Assembly (NCBI RefSeq): GCF_029369745.1
Contig: NZ_CP120210.1
Span: 6,696,001-6,760,000, forward strand
DNA from: Amycolatopsis sp. QT-25
GTDB taxonomy: Bacteria; Actinomycetota; Actinomycetes; Mycobacteriales; Pseudonocardiaceae
DNA: 64,000 nucleotides
Direction of reading: 5' to 3'
Shown: positions 18,253 through 26,659 of the stretch, piece by piece
Layout: the number at the start of each line of letters is the position of its first letter
Numbering within the stretch: position 1 is the stretch's first letter
Position numbers and translations under genes: made by a program
Notes under the pieces: model-generated
Told to the model about the DNA's origin: nothing
The model's input: only the letters and a program-made list of their open reading frames with translations
The model's database searches: none

Positions 18253-19268
18253 TGCTCGCGTCCGGCCTGGATCTTGGCCGGTTCGAGCGTCTTCGGCTGC
18301 TGCGGCAGCGGGGCGGCCTGCGCCCAGCCCTGCGGGAGCTCGACGCCCTGCCGGGCCGGGTACACGTACATGTTGCCCGCCACGGTCACCTGGAACTGCT
18401 GGGACAGCAGGAAGTCCACGACCTTGCGGGCCTTCTCGACCTGCTTGCCGCCCGCCAGCACGCCCGCGTACTCGACCTGGCGGTAGCAGGTGTCCAGCAG
18501 CGCCTTCGTCCGCGGTTTGCCGTCGTCGCCGATTTCGGCGGCGGGCGAGGAGGCGTAGGAGACGACGATCGGACGCGGGCCCTTGCCGGAGGAACCCGAG
18601 AATTCCTTGGTGTAGGCCTCTTCCCAGCCACTGACCGTCTTGAGCCCGTTGGCCTTCAGCCGCGTCCAGTACGCCTGCCAGCCCTGCTCGCCGAACTGCG
18701 CGACGGTGCCGAGCAGGAACGCCAGCCCCGGCGACGACGTCGCCGGGCTCTCGGCGACCATCAGGTCCTTGTACTTGGCGTCGGCCAGGTCCGCGAACGA
18801 CTTCGGCTCCGGGATGCCCTTGTCCACGAAGTACCGGGTGTCGATGTTGACGCAGACGTCGCCGAGGTCGACCGCGGAGAGGCGGTGCTCGGGGTCGACG
18901 GAGTAGCGCTGCGGGCCGCGATCGGCCTCCGGGCTGGTGTACTGCTCGAAAACGCCTTCGGTGAGCGCGCGGGAGGCGAACGTCGAGTCGATGCCGTACG
19001 CGACGTCGCCGATCGGGTTCGCCTTGGTCAGCACCAGTTTGTTGGTCAGCGCCCCGGCGTCACCCTGCTTGAGCACGGAGATCTTGATTCCGGACTGCCG
19101 CTCGAACGCGTCGAGGACCTCCTGTGGGGCGAGCCACGAGTCGTGTGTCACGAGCGTGACCGTCGCCGGCGCCTGCGGGTCGTCCCCCGTGTTCCCGGAG
19201 AGCGAGCAGCCCGCGACGAGGGCGGCCACCGTGCCGGCCGCGACGACCGTGCGGAGGGCGCGTTTCAT
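18216..19268 (-). CDS. thiB: Thiamine-type ABC transporter substrate-binding lipoprotein
   Basis: A 350-residue exported receptor. The signal peptide MKRALRTVVAAGTVAALVAG reaches a lipobox Cys at LVAGC. The mature part carries TbpA/ThiB-type blocks: VTLVTHDSWLAPQEVLDAFE, NPIGDVAYGIDSTFASRAL, YKDLMVAESPATSSPG and GWEEAYTKEF. Thiamine is favoured over iron by the NPIGDVAYGID and TSSPG segments. I found no TPP riboswitch in the 74-bp gap to the divergent pterin dehydratase gene, so control is by other means. RBS AGGAGGC-type lies just before ATG 19268. Confidence 0.85.
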   Translation of the reverse strand: MKRALRTVVAAGTVAALVAGCSLSGNTGDDPQAPATVTLVTHDSWLAPQEVLDAFERQSGIKISVLKQGDAGALTNKLVLTKANPIGDVAYGIDSTFASRALTEGVFEQYTSPEADRGPQRYSVDPEHRLSAVDLGDVCVNIDTRYFVDKGIPEPKSFADLADAKYKDLMVAESPATSSPGLAFLLGTVAQFGEQGWQAYWTRLKANGLKTVSGWEEAYTKEFSGSSGKGPRPIVVSYASSPAAEIGDDGKPRTKALLDTCYRQVEYAGVLAGGKQVEKARKVVDFLLSQQFQVTVAGNMYVYPARQGVELPQGWAQAAPLPQQPKTLEPAKIQAGREQWIAQWRTLLEG

Positions 19269-19342
19269 CTAGCCTCCTGCGTTCTTCAAGGGGGATCCGT
19301 GGCGAAAGTGCAGCGTAGCCGACGGCGTACCACCATGGAGTC

Positions 19343-19633
19343 ATGGCGGAAATCTTGAACGACCAGCAGGCCGACGAAGCCGTGACCAAGCTCTCCGGCT
19401 GGAGCCGCGACGGCGTCACGATCGAGCGGACGGCGAAGCTGCCGAGCTTCCCGAAAGCCATCGAAGCCGTGGACAAGGTGGCCGGACTGGCGGAGGCGGC
19501 CGACCATCATCCCGACATCGACATCCGCTGGCGGGCGGTCACGTTCCGGCTCAGCACCCACTCCGCCGGAGGACTGACGGAGAAGGACTTCACGCTGGCG
19601 TCGCAGATCGACCAGGTCCTCGGCGACGTGTGA
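19343..19633 (+). CDS. 4a-hydroxytetrahydrobiopterin dehydratase (PCD/DCoH family)
   Basis: Dehydrates 4a-carbinolamine tetrahydropterin; 96 residues, normal for the family. The active-site region EAADHHPDIDIRWRAVTFRL contains the conserved His-His-Pro-Asp, and STHSAGGLTEKDF completes the signature. The promoter must lie in the short gap shared with thiB. Neighbouring genes do not show a pterin-dependent hydroxylase, so a role in molybdopterin or folate side reactions is possible. Confidence 0.93.
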   Translation: MAEILNDQQADEAVTKLSGWSRDGVTIERTAKLPSFPKAIEAVDKVAGLAEAADHHPDIDIRWRAVTFRLSTHSAGGLTEKDFTLASQIDQVLGDV

Positions 19634-19707
19634 CGTCCGCGACGATCGCGCCACGACACCGCGTCCCGGACGTCTTGCCGGTACGACCGACGAGAAAAGG
19701 ACGAGTG

Positions 19708-19818
19708 ATGACGCAAGCGATCATGGTGGGATTCTCCGCGTTTGGCGCGATGGTGGCCGCCGCTGCCGGAGTGCTTTGGTACACGGCACGCGACCGCCAC
19801 CACCAACACGATCAGTGA
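19708..19818 (+). CDS. Tiny single-helix membrane protein
   Basis: A 36-residue frame MTQAIMVGFSAFGAMVAAAA then VLWYTARDRHHQHDQ: one hydrophobic segment followed by a charged His-rich tail. AAAAGGACGAG lies 4-9 nt before ATG 19708. It lies 75 bp after the pterin dehydratase gene on the same strand. Function unknown. The ribosome site and clear topology support reality despite its size. Confidence 0.5.
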   Translation: MTQAIMVGFSAFGAMVAAAAGVLWYTARDRHHQHDQ

Positions 19819-19912
19819 TCTTGGTCACACCAGGGTGCCGAAGGTAACGCGGCGCCTGATCAACGCGCTGTTCCCGGCGGACCTGTCGCTTCTCTCCCCG
19901 GGGGGAACCGCC

Positions 19913-20014
19913 GTGAACAACGCCTCGATCACCGCCGCCCAGCGCGCCTGGGTGACCACCTTCGCCGCGGCCGTCACGCTGCTGACGATCGTCGTGCTCG
20001 GCCTTCTCGGCTAA
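19913..20014 (+). CDS. Tiny single-helix membrane protein, second
   Basis: A 33-residue frame from GTG 19913, preceded by GGGGGGAACC. It has a polar start (NNASITAAQRAW) and one C-terminal transmembrane segment (FAAAVTLLTIVVLGLLG). The frame stays open upstream to 19742, and a longer form from GTG 19835 would add a basic segment. It ends overlapping the convergent HxlR gene by 4 bp. Function unknown. Confidence 0.45.
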   Translation: MNNASITAAQRAWVTTFAAAVTLLTIVVLGLLG

Positions 20015-20370
20015 CCCGGGTAAGCCTTGCGCGCGGCGACAAGCTCCGGCAGGTGCTTGACCGCCCACTCTCGGCACGCTTCCATCGGCTCGAACAACGT
20101 CCGGCCGAGCGAAGTGAGCTCGTATTCCACGCGCGGCGGCGTCTCGTCGTACGCCGTCCGCGTGATCATGCCGTCGCGCTCGAGTGCCCTGAGGGTCTCC
20201 GTGAGGACCTTCGCCGTGACGCCCCTCAGCGGCACCCGTAGTTCGGAGAACCGGCGCGGGCCTTCTTCGAGACACAGCACGACCAGACCGGCCCACTTGT
20301 CGCCGATCCGGAACGGGGTCAGGTTCGACGGGCAGCCCGGGGCGAACATGTCGGGGCTCAACGGCTTCAC
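20011..20370 (-). CDS. HxlR-family transcriptional regulator
   Basis: A 119-residue winged-helix protein. The family pattern is clear: IGDKWAGLVVLCLEEGPRRF, the recognition region VTAKVLTETLRALERDGMIT and PPRVEYELTSLGRTL. An N-terminal Cys (C13) occupies the place used by redox-sensing members. It is the third gene of the MFS-SDR-HxlR run, 10 nt after the SDR stop, and probably controls this operon. Confidence 0.9.
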   Translation of the reverse strand: MKPLSPDMFAPGCPSNLTPFRIGDKWAGLVVLCLEEGPRRFSELRVPLRGVTAKVLTETLRALERDGMITRTAYDETPPRVEYELTSLGRTLFEPMEACREWAVKHLPELVAARKAYPG

Positions 20371-20380
20371 CCGCCCGAAG

Positions 20381-21211
20381 TTACCCCCGCTCGCGCTTTT
20401 CGCGCTGGAGCTCCGCCAGCAGCCTCCCGGTGACCTCGGCCAGGCGTTGCGCCGCCTCGGGTTCGAAACCGGGTCCGGCCGGCTCGATCCGCCGTCCTTC
20501 CACGAACGCGCTGAGCGGTGCCGCGGGCGGGTCGTCGATCCGCGCGATGATCGGCACGACGCCTTCCTCGACCGGTTTGCCGTACCTCTTCAAGGCTTCG
20601 ACGTGGGCGGCGGTCGCCGCGTCGTAGTCGCCGGAGAAGCTGGTCGCGACAGGGCCCGGGTTGACCAGCACGTAAGCGATGCCGCTCCCGGCGTGCTCGG
20701 CGGCGAAAGCGACTCCGAGCAGGTCGTTCGCCCGTCCGGCCTGAAGTTGCGCGGCGACCCCCTGATAGCTCCGCGACAAGGAGACGTCGTGCCAGCGGAT
20801 CTCGGGTTTGGCCGTGCCCGGCCCGGACACGTTGACGATGACCGGCCGCTCGGCCCGGCCCAACGCGGTGGCGAGACCATGGCTGAGCAGGTGGCGGCTG
20901 AGGTATTCCAGCGCGAAGGTGCTTTCGATGCCTTCGGCCGTCTCCACTCTGGCCGAGCGGAAGTGGCGTGCGCACAACACGAGCGCGTCCACGACGGGGA
21001 AGCGCCGGGTGATCAGCTCGACGACTTCCCGGTTGCGCGCGACGAGGCCGAGATCCGCGGGGATGAACGTCGCCCGGCCTGCTTCGGCGAACAAGGCGCC
21101 CTTGACCGGATCACGGCCGAGGACGACGACGCGGTCACCGCGGCCGAGGTATTCCATCGCCAGGGCTTTGCCCATTCCGTCGGTGCCGCCGGAGATCACG
21201 ATCGTCTTCAC
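20381..21211 (-). CDS. SDR-family NAD(P)-dependent oxidoreductase
   Basis: A 276-residue Rossmann-fold enzyme. The cofactor loop is SGGTDGMGKALA at residues 7-18. The usual YxxxK is modified: SRSYQGVAAQLQAGRANDLL has Tyr but not the Lys four residues later, so classical catalysis is doubtful. The GTG start overlaps the MFS stop (GTGA). The neighbouring exporter and two regulators suggest a role in handling a toxic small molecule. Confidence 0.82.
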   Translation of the reverse strand: MKTIVISGGTDGMGKALAMEYLGRGDRVVVLGRDPVKGALFAEAGRATFIPADLGLVARNREVVELITRRFPVVDALVLCARHFRSARVETAEGIESTFALEYLSRHLLSHGLATALGRAERPVIVNVSGPGTAKPEIRWHDVSLSRSYQGVAAQLQAGRANDLLGVAFAAEHAGSGIAYVLVNPGPVATSFSGDYDAATAAHVEALKRYGKPVEEGVVPIIARIDDPPAAPLSAFVEGRRIEPAGPGFEPEAAQRLAEVTGRLLAELQREKRERG

Positions 21212-22584
21212 CGGTCTCCCCTTCCCGGCAGGCGGGTCGCGGCGGCGAGCAGGACGAGCAGGGTGCCCGCCACGAACCAGTACACCCCGTGCAGACCGGC
21301 GACCGGGCCGGTCGCGGTGCCGAGGAGCAACGCGACCACGGCGACCCCGATCGAACCGCCGAGCTGGTTGAGCATGTAGAGCACCGAACTTCCCTGCGGC
21401 ACCAAAGGCCCCGGCAGTGTCCGGTACACCGCCCCCATCGCGGGCGGCCCCACGAAACCGAGTCCGGCGCCGAGGACGAGCCCGGCGAGCACGAGGGCCG
21501 CGTCACCCGTCCCGGTGTCGACCCGGGTGAAGAAGACGGCACTCAAGGCGGCCACGAGACCACCGGCCAAGGCGAGGTTGCGGGAACCGATCCGGTCGCT
21601 GACGCGCCCGGCCAGCGGGGCGGCGACGGCGGCCCCGACGCCCAGCGGTGCGACCAGCAGTCCGGCCGCGAGCGCACCGTGTCCCTTGACCTGCTGGAAG
21701 TGGAGCGGGAGCACGATCAGGCTCGCGAACAGCACCAGGCCGGTCAGCGCCATGACCGTGACGCTCGCGGCGAAGCCGCGACGGGCGAACAGCCGGACAT
21801 CGACCAGGGGCGCCTCGCCGCGCAGCGCGCGGAGCACGTAACCCGTCAGCAGGAGAGCACCCACCGCCAGCGGGACGAGCACGGGCGAAGAGACGAGGCC
21901 TGCCCCGTCCGCGGCCTGGGAAAGCACCAGGAGCAGGCTCGCGAAACCCGGCCCGAGCAGGGCGACACCGAGGACGTCGAGCCGTTCCCGTCGCTCGACC
22001 GGGGGATCGGCGGGCATCACGCGCACCGCGAGCAGCACAGCCAGCGCGCCGAGGGGCACGCCGAGCAGGAACATCCACCGCCAGCCGAGCCCCTGCAGCA
22101 CCATCCCGCCGAGTACCGGCCCGAGCACGGGACCGAGCGAGAGCACGGCGGCCATCAATCCCATCACCCGGCCCGCGCGCCGCGGCCCGGCGGCTCTGGC
22201 GAGCAAGGTGAGCACGAGCGGATCGAGGACGCCCGCGCCGATCCCCTGCAGCACGCGAAAGGCGATCAGGCTTTCGATGTCCCACGCCAGCCCGCACCCC
22301 AGCGAGCCGGCGAGGAAGACGGCGAGCCCGGTGAGCCACATCCGCTTGCCACCGAACACCTCTCCCGCCCAGCCGGTCACGGGGATGGTGACGGTGACCG
22401 CGAGCAGGAAGCCGGTCGAAACCCAGCCCACGGTGCCCAGGGAGGCTTCGAAGTCCTCGGCGAGGTCGCGGATCCCGACCGCGACCATCGTGCTGTTCAG
22501 GATGCCCAGCGCGCCGCCGAGCAGGATCACACCGATCAGCAGCCGCAGCGAGGAGCCCAGCCGATCGTCTCGGATGGTTGTCAT
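21208..22584 (-). CDS. MFS drug exporter, DHA2 (EmrB/QacA) family
   Basis: A 458-residue proton-coupled exporter with about 14 hydrophobic segments. Motif A-like GWAGEVFGGKRMWLTGLAVF follows helix 2, and the motif-C region GPVLGPVLGGMVLQGLGWRW is present. ATG 22584 has GGACGGGAAG upstream; ATG 22599 is also in frame. It is divergent from a TetR gene, with an unusually regular array of half-sites between them, so repression relieved by a drug-like ligand is expected. Confidence 0.92.
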   Translation of the reverse strand: MTTIRDDRLGSSLRLLIGVILLGGALGILNSTMVAVGIRDLAEDFEASLGTVGWVSTGFLLAVTVTIPVTGWAGEVFGGKRMWLTGLAVFLAGSLGCGLAWDIESLIAFRVLQGIGAGVLDPLVLTLLARAAGPRRAGRVMGLMAAVLSLGPVLGPVLGGMVLQGLGWRWMFLLGVPLGALAVLLAVRVMPADPPVERRERLDVLGVALLGPGFASLLLVLSQAADGAGLVSSPVLVPLAVGALLLTGYVLRALRGEAPLVDVRLFARRGFAASVTVMALTGLVLFASLIVLPLHFQQVKGHGALAAGLLVAPLGVGAAVAAPLAGRVSDRIGSRNLALAGGLVAALSAVFFTRVDTGTGDAALVLAGLVLGAGLGFVGPPAMGAVYRTLPGPLVPQGSSVLYMLNQLGGSIGVAVVALLLGTATGPVAGLHGVYWFVAGTLLVLLAAATRLPGRGDR

Positions 22585-22609
22585 GTTCTTCCCGTCCATC
22601 GACTCGAAT

Positions 22610-22684
22610 CAGACTTGCCAGTCTGGTTTTTCAGACCAACGAGTCCGAGACTAACAGGTCTGCCAAAACAGACTCACGGGTCTG
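22610..22684. promoter_or_regulatory. Phased CAGAC/GTCTG operator array between MFS and tetR
   Basis: Six 5-bp half-sites alternate in orientation: CAGAC 22610, GTCTG 22621, CAGAC 22632, then GTCTG 22658, CAGAC 22669, GTCTG 22680. Within each triplet the spacing is exactly 11 bp, about one helical turn. CAGACTTGCCAGTCTG at 22610-22625 is a perfect dyad. The array covers the control region of both divergent genes. Confidence 0.75.
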
Positions 22685-22702
22685 GTTATCCGGTCGGCGC
22701 GG

Positions 22703-22708
22703 TACGCT
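22703..22708 (+). promoter_or_regulatory. -10 box TACGCT of tetR, leaderless spacing
   Basis: TACGCT is followed by 6 nt and the ATG at 22715, with no ribosome site. The last half-site of the operator array (22680-22684) lies in the -35 region, consistent with autorepression. Confidence 0.45.
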
Positions 22709-22714
22709 GTCGAC

Positions 22715-23347
22715 ATGAGTGCGACTGGTACCGCCCGAGGCCGGATCGACAAGCGCCAAGCGATCCTCGACGCGGCTTTCACCGTGTTCGCGCGAGAGGG
22801 GTACGCGCTGGCGGCCGTGGACGTGATCGCGGCCGAAGCCGGCGTCGCCAAAGCCACCGTGTACAGCCACTACGGCGACAAGGAGAGCCTGTTCCGCGAG
22901 ACCGTCTCCGCGTCGGCGGATCAGGCCCTGGCCGACAACCTGGCCGTGGTCGAGCGGCTCACCGGCGCGGGCGACGAGCTCCGGGCCACCCTGGAAACAG
23001 TCGGCGTGAAACTGCTCAAGTGCTACTGCGCCGACCGCTCATGGGCGCTGCGGCGGCTGCTCGCCGCCGAGGCAGGGCAGTTCCCCGACCTGCTCGACGT
23101 CATCCACACCCGCGCGGCGGACCGAGTCGCCGAGGCACTGGCCGACCGGCTCGCCCGCCTGACCGTCTCCGGGCACCTTCACACCACGGACCCGCTCCTG
23201 GCCGCGGACCAGTTCTTCGCCCTGTTGTCCGGTCCGGCCGACAAGCGGGCGAGACTCGGCACTCGCCGCACTCCCGATGCCGACCTTCGCGCCATCGCCG
23301 AGGCCGCCGTCGACACCTTCTTGAAAGCCTTCGGCGCCGAAGCCTGA
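22715..23347 (+). CDS. TetR-family transcriptional regulator
   Basis: A 210-residue repressor. The N-terminal HTH is ILDAAFTVFAREGYALAAVD and IAAEAGVAKATVYSHYGDKE. The C-terminal domain resembles TetR_C_11/AefR-like proteins (FFALLSGP). Divergent transcription from the MFS operon across the phased operator indicates it controls both. Confidence 0.93.
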   Translation: MSATGTARGRIDKRQAILDAAFTVFAREGYALAAVDVIAAEAGVAKATVYSHYGDKESLFRETVSASADQALADNLAVVERLTGAGDELRATLETVGVKLLKCYCADRSWALRRLLAAEAGQFPDLLDVIHTRAADRVAEALADRLARLTVSGHLHTTDPLLAADQFFALLSGPADKRARLGTRRTPDADLRAIAEAAVDTFLKAFGAEA

Positions 23348-23370
23348 GGGAACGTCACGGAAAAAGGGGA

Positions 23371-23431
23371 CGAACGGAGGTTGCTCTCCGAGCCGCGCGT
23401 CTATTGGCTACTCGAACGAAGGTTCTCCGAG
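23371..23431. repeat. Imperfect direct repeat upstream of the M28 peptidase gene
   Basis: CGAACGGAGGTTGCTCTCCG (plus AG; 23371-23392) recurs as CGAACGAAGGTTCTCCGAG (23413-23431), 42 bp apart. Both lie within 80 bp of the start codon, so they could be a pair of activator or repressor sites. Confidence 0.4.
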
Positions 23432-23447
23432 AAGTGAGGGGTGCTCC

Positions 23448-24809
23448 ATGGCAGGTCTGCGCAGACGTGAGGTGCTCGCGGGCGCGGTGGCACTGGCGGG
23501 CGCGGCGACGATCGGGCTGAACCCCGGCACCGCCGCCGCGGCCACGCAGCAACGTCCGGGTGCGCAGTTCCCACCGTCGCTGGAGTTCGGCGACTACCCC
23601 GTGGTCGCGCGGGTCCGTTCGCGGCGGGCGCTGGAACACCTGCGGGTGCTCAGCGACCGGATCGGCCCCCGGATCGCCGGCACCGAAGGCGAACTGCGGG
23701 CCAAGGAGTACATCGCGAAGGTGCTGCGTGAGCTGCGCTACCAGGTCACCCTGCAGCCGTTCCCGATCGCCGACAAGTTCCTCGGAACTCTCTCCATCGG
23801 CCGCGACAGCTGGCAGACCGGCTCGTCGCCGCAGGGCGCGCAGGACGTCACCCGCGAAGCCGTCGTCGTCGACGCCGGTGACGGCAGCACCCTGCCCGAA
23901 GACCTGACCGGCAAGATCGTGCTGATCGCCGCCGTGACGAACAAGGCCGACGCGTACCTGACGGCCGCGCAGCGCGGAGCGGACGCCGTGCTGCTCGGCC
24001 GGATCGGCGCCGACCCGGCACGCAAGCTGTCCGCGTTCTCCCCGACGCTCACCACGCCCGTCACGATCCCCGTGCTCGGCCTGGCCCAGGTGCAGGTGGA
24101 ACGCCTGCGCGAGCGGCTCGCCAAGGGGTCGGTCAAGGCGAAGGCGACGGCCACCCACCACAAGAACCTGACGTCGTACAACGTCATCGCCGAACGGCCC
24201 GCCACGTTCCCCGGCAAGGACAACGGCGTCGTCATGGTGACGGCGCACTACGACAGCGTCCCCGGCTCCCCCGGCGCCAACGACGACGGCAGCGGCACCG
24301 TGCTGTGCCTAGAACTCGCCCGCGTCCTGCGCTACCTGCCGACGAACAAGACGCTGCGGTTCGCGTTGTGGGGCTCGGAGGAGTACGGGCTGATCGGTTC
24401 GCGGCACTACGTCAGCAACCTGTCCGACGCCGAGGCGCGGCGGATCACCGGCTGCTTCCAGAACGACATGGTCGCCACCAGCTGGGACCCGGCGATCACC
24501 TACTGGCTGCTCTCGGTCGACGGTGCCGACAACGCCACGACCGCAGCCGTCAACGCCGCCGCCAAGCGACTCGGCTACGACCCGCGGGTCAAGGGCCCGG
24601 TCGCGCGCGGTTCGAGCGACCACGTGCCGTTCTTCGAGCGCGGCATCGCTTCGGGCAACTTCAGCTGGCGCGGCGAGTCGGGCCCGGCGTTGCTGGAACC
24701 GACGTACCACACGCCGGAAGACACCATCAAGGACAACGTTTCCCTCGATCGGCTTCAGGTTTCGCTGGAGCTGATCGGGGCGGCGGCGTACAACCTGCTG
24801 CGGAAGTAG
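23448..24809 (+). CDS. Exported M28-family zinc aminopeptidase
   Basis: A 453-residue secreted peptidase. The Tat-like signal is RRREVLAGAVALAGAATIG, ending near AAAA. A PA-type inserted domain (about 110-215) precedes the catalytic domain. The five co-catalytic zinc ligands are visible: His in TAHYDS, Asp in GANDDGSG, Glu in GSEEYG, Asp in QNDMV and His in YHTPED. GAGGGGTGCT serves as ribosome site. Likely function is N-terminal trimming of extracellular peptides; substrate preference is not evident. Confidence 0.93.
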   Translation: MAGLRRREVLAGAVALAGAATIGLNPGTAAAATQQRPGAQFPPSLEFGDYPVVARVRSRRALEHLRVLSDRIGPRIAGTEGELRAKEYIAKVLRELRYQVTLQPFPIADKFLGTLSIGRDSWQTGSSPQGAQDVTREAVVVDAGDGSTLPEDLTGKIVLIAAVTNKADAYLTAAQRGADAVLLGRIGADPARKLSAFSPTLTTPVTIPVLGLAQVQVERLRERLAKGSVKAKATATHHKNLTSYNVIAERPATFPGKDNGVVMVTAHYDSVPGSPGANDDGSGTVLCLELARVLRYLPTNKTLRFALWGSEEYGLIGSRHYVSNLSDAEARRITGCFQNDMVATSWDPAITYWLLSVDGADNATTAAVNAAAKRLGYDPRVKGPVARGSSDHVPFFERGIASGNFSWRGESGPALLEPTYHTPEDTIKDNVSLDRLQVSLELIGAAAYNLLRK

Positions 24810-25044
24810 AGGGATCGTGAGTGGTTCGGGCGGCTCGACGGCCCAAACCACTCACGACCTTCGTCCGCCGGCGAGAGGTCGGCGCCGCCGAAGGTCGGTC
24901 ATCCTGCTTTCCGGCCCGGTCGGCGGCTTCCGCATACATCAGGAAGCTCACCGTGCGCACCGCGTCGCCGACGAGATCCGGGTAGGCACGGCGAACCGCC
25001 CGCTCGACCTTTTCCTCGATTCGTCGCCGGTCACGCTGGTTCAC
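24727..25044 (-). CDS. Hypothetical protein, helical N-terminus, antisense tail
   Basis: A 105-residue frame from GTG 25044, with AGAGGTGAG about 8 nt upstream. The first 45 residues (RRRIEEKVERAVRRAYPDLV) look like a charged helical domain and read like real protein. The remainder is low-complexity, runs through an inverted repeat (24815-24857) and ends antisense inside the M28 gene. Probably a real but decayed or stop-lost gene. No family recognised. Confidence 0.4.
   Translation of the reverse strand: MNQRDRRRIEEKVERAVRRAYPDLVGDAVRTVSFLMYAEAADRAGKQDDRPSAAPTSRRRTKVVSGLGRRAARTTHDPSTSAAGCTPPPRSAPAKPEADRGKRCP
24815..24857. repeat. CGTGAGTGGTT-type inverted repeat after the M28 gene
   Basis: TCGTGAGTGGTT (24815-24826) pairs perfectly with AACCACTCACGA (24846-24857). 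GGGC/GCCC extends the stem after one mismatch, around a short spacer. It starts 6 bp past the M28 stop and may act as its terminator. Confidence 0.75.
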
Positions 25045-25500
25045 CGCGTGCTCACCTCTTCGCCGGTCGCGGGAGACGCGCATCCCGGCGCACGCCTGCT
25101 CCGCGGTGGCGATCACCCGCATGGGATCCAGCCGTTCTCACGGGAGAAGAGAACCTCGGTCATGCGACCCAACCACGGGCGACCTAGCCGACGACGGCGA
25201 CGATCCCGCGGGAAACGACCTCCAGCCGACTGCGGCTGCCGATGATCGGGCGAGGATAGGGCGGGTTCGGATCGGGCTCGCACGGGATCGGCGGATGGTC
25301 CACGCGATCGTGTGCAGCGTCTCGGGCTGCCCCTGCCGCTCCCCGTCCGTGAGTACCACCAAACCGCACTCTTGGGAGTTGAGTCCCCCGCCCGAGCTGG
25401 ATCGCCAGACTGCACACGGTCCGTCCGCGGTGGACGACCGGTGGCACGGGTTCGAGGGCTTCGTTCCTCGCGAAACCGCGGCCCCGGCCGGGCGATACGC
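25045..25500. other. Degraded region without an intact gene
   Basis: No frame here combines a start, codon bias and recognisable sequence. On the minus strand near 25260-25370 a protein-like run (CGLVVLTDGERQGQPETL) loses its coherence on both sides, suggesting the remains of an old gene. GC content and codon bias are less regular than in neighbouring genes. Confidence 0.4.
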
Positions 25501-25791
25501 CTACATGAACTCGCTCGCGGGGAGTGCGGCGAACGCACCACTCGCGGTCAGCGGGGAGTCTTCCTCGTAGGTACCCGTCGCCTCGGCTGCCCAGTCGCGC
25601 TTGGTGTCGCACCAGCGATACCAGTTCTCCGCGAAGTCCGTGCGCGCCGGAGCACGGGTGAGCGGTGAGAGAGAGCGGAGCTCGTCATGAGTTCATCCTC
25701 GGTCCGTGGCGGCGTGCTCGAAAGGCCACATACCGTAGTGATCGAGCGCGATCTCGCGAACGACGTCCCGGTACTTGACCTCGCCGCCGTG
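25501..25791 (-). pseudogene. Broken gene of unknown family with internal TGA
   Basis: One minus-strand frame reads protein-like for about 96 codons: EVKYRDVVREIALDHYGMWP and EHAATDRG, then TGA at 25695-25693. It continues in the same frame with THDELRSLSPLTR, DFAENWYRWCDTKRDWAAEA and SGAFAALPASEFM to the stop at 25503-25501. No start codon lies upstream before another stop. The composition (Trp, Tyr, acidic residues) is that of a real protein. I do not recognise the family. Confidence 0.5.
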
Positions 25792-25906
25792 TCATAAATG
25801 TTCCGACTTACGCTGCATGTTGACGCGTGGCTCAGACGTTGAAGGGAACTCCACCGGATTGCCCCGCTGGAAAAAATCAATTGGACAAGTACCGGCCAAA
25901 GCGGTC

Positions 25907-26659
25907 TCATCCACGGTCGAGCGCCCCGACGAGCAGGTCACCGACCAACCTCAAGTCGTCGATCTCCACATCTCGCCCCTCGGGCACGGCTCTGATCTTT
26001 CTCAGCGATTGACCTTCAAAACGATCGAACCATTGTCGAGTATGAAGGAGTGCGTCGGCGCGTAATTGCGCTTCAGCGGACTCAAGCTGATCTCGCGACG
26101 CTGGCCCACAGGTGCGGTCAAGCGTAAGGCGTACGACGTCCAGGAGATCCGTTCCCTCTTTGGCTGCGCCGCGATTCATTGTCGACTGCAGTTTCCTCGC
26201 GATAAGGGGACCCGGCTCGGCAACTCGCACCTTGAGGGGCAGGATCCCCTCCGCGCTGAGCAAGAGCTCGGATGCGGTTTACGCCACCCACGCGTGAGAT
26301 TGGACATGAAGGCGATCGGTAGGGTCATCCGGAAGGTCATCGATGTCCGCGTCGGTAACCTCAAGGACGTCGACCTGCACCTCACCCCACGGAGTACGGA
26401 CCAAGGCACCGGCCGGCCCGCTCGGCGTCGCACCGGCAGCCACGAGGAGTTGCAGCTGAGAGTCCTCGTTCACGGCCCGCCGATCAACCGTGTCGAGGTC
26501 GGTTGTCACCCGGTACGGCGTCGTCAGCCGACACATGACGGCGAGACCGCCCACGAGCACTACCGCACGCCCCGTCTGCTCGGCGACCACGGGTATCGCG
26601 CTGACGATTTGAGTCATCGACCTTCCGGCGAGAACCACGACCGCCGGTTCACCAGACAC
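25907..26659 (-). pseudogene. AbiEii-type nucleotidyltransferase toxin, interrupted by TAA
   Basis: The frame begins at GTG 26659, overlapping the antitoxin stop by 11 nt, and shows nucleotidyltransferase features: AVVLVGGLAVMCRL and YRVTTDLDTVDRR (the GG-A and T-DLD motifs). A TAA at 26281-26279 follows HVQSHAWVA. The same frame then resumes with TASELLLSAEGILPLKVRV through DLLDVVRLTLDRTCG to 25907. Homologous toxins are single chains, so this looks like a nonsense mutation splitting the toxin near its middle. A start at ATG 26617 is also possible. Confidence 0.65.

Noticed and set aside
19269..19342. TPP riboswitch expected before thiB
   Set aside because: The 74-bp gap is too short and contains no CTGAGA-type thi-box core.
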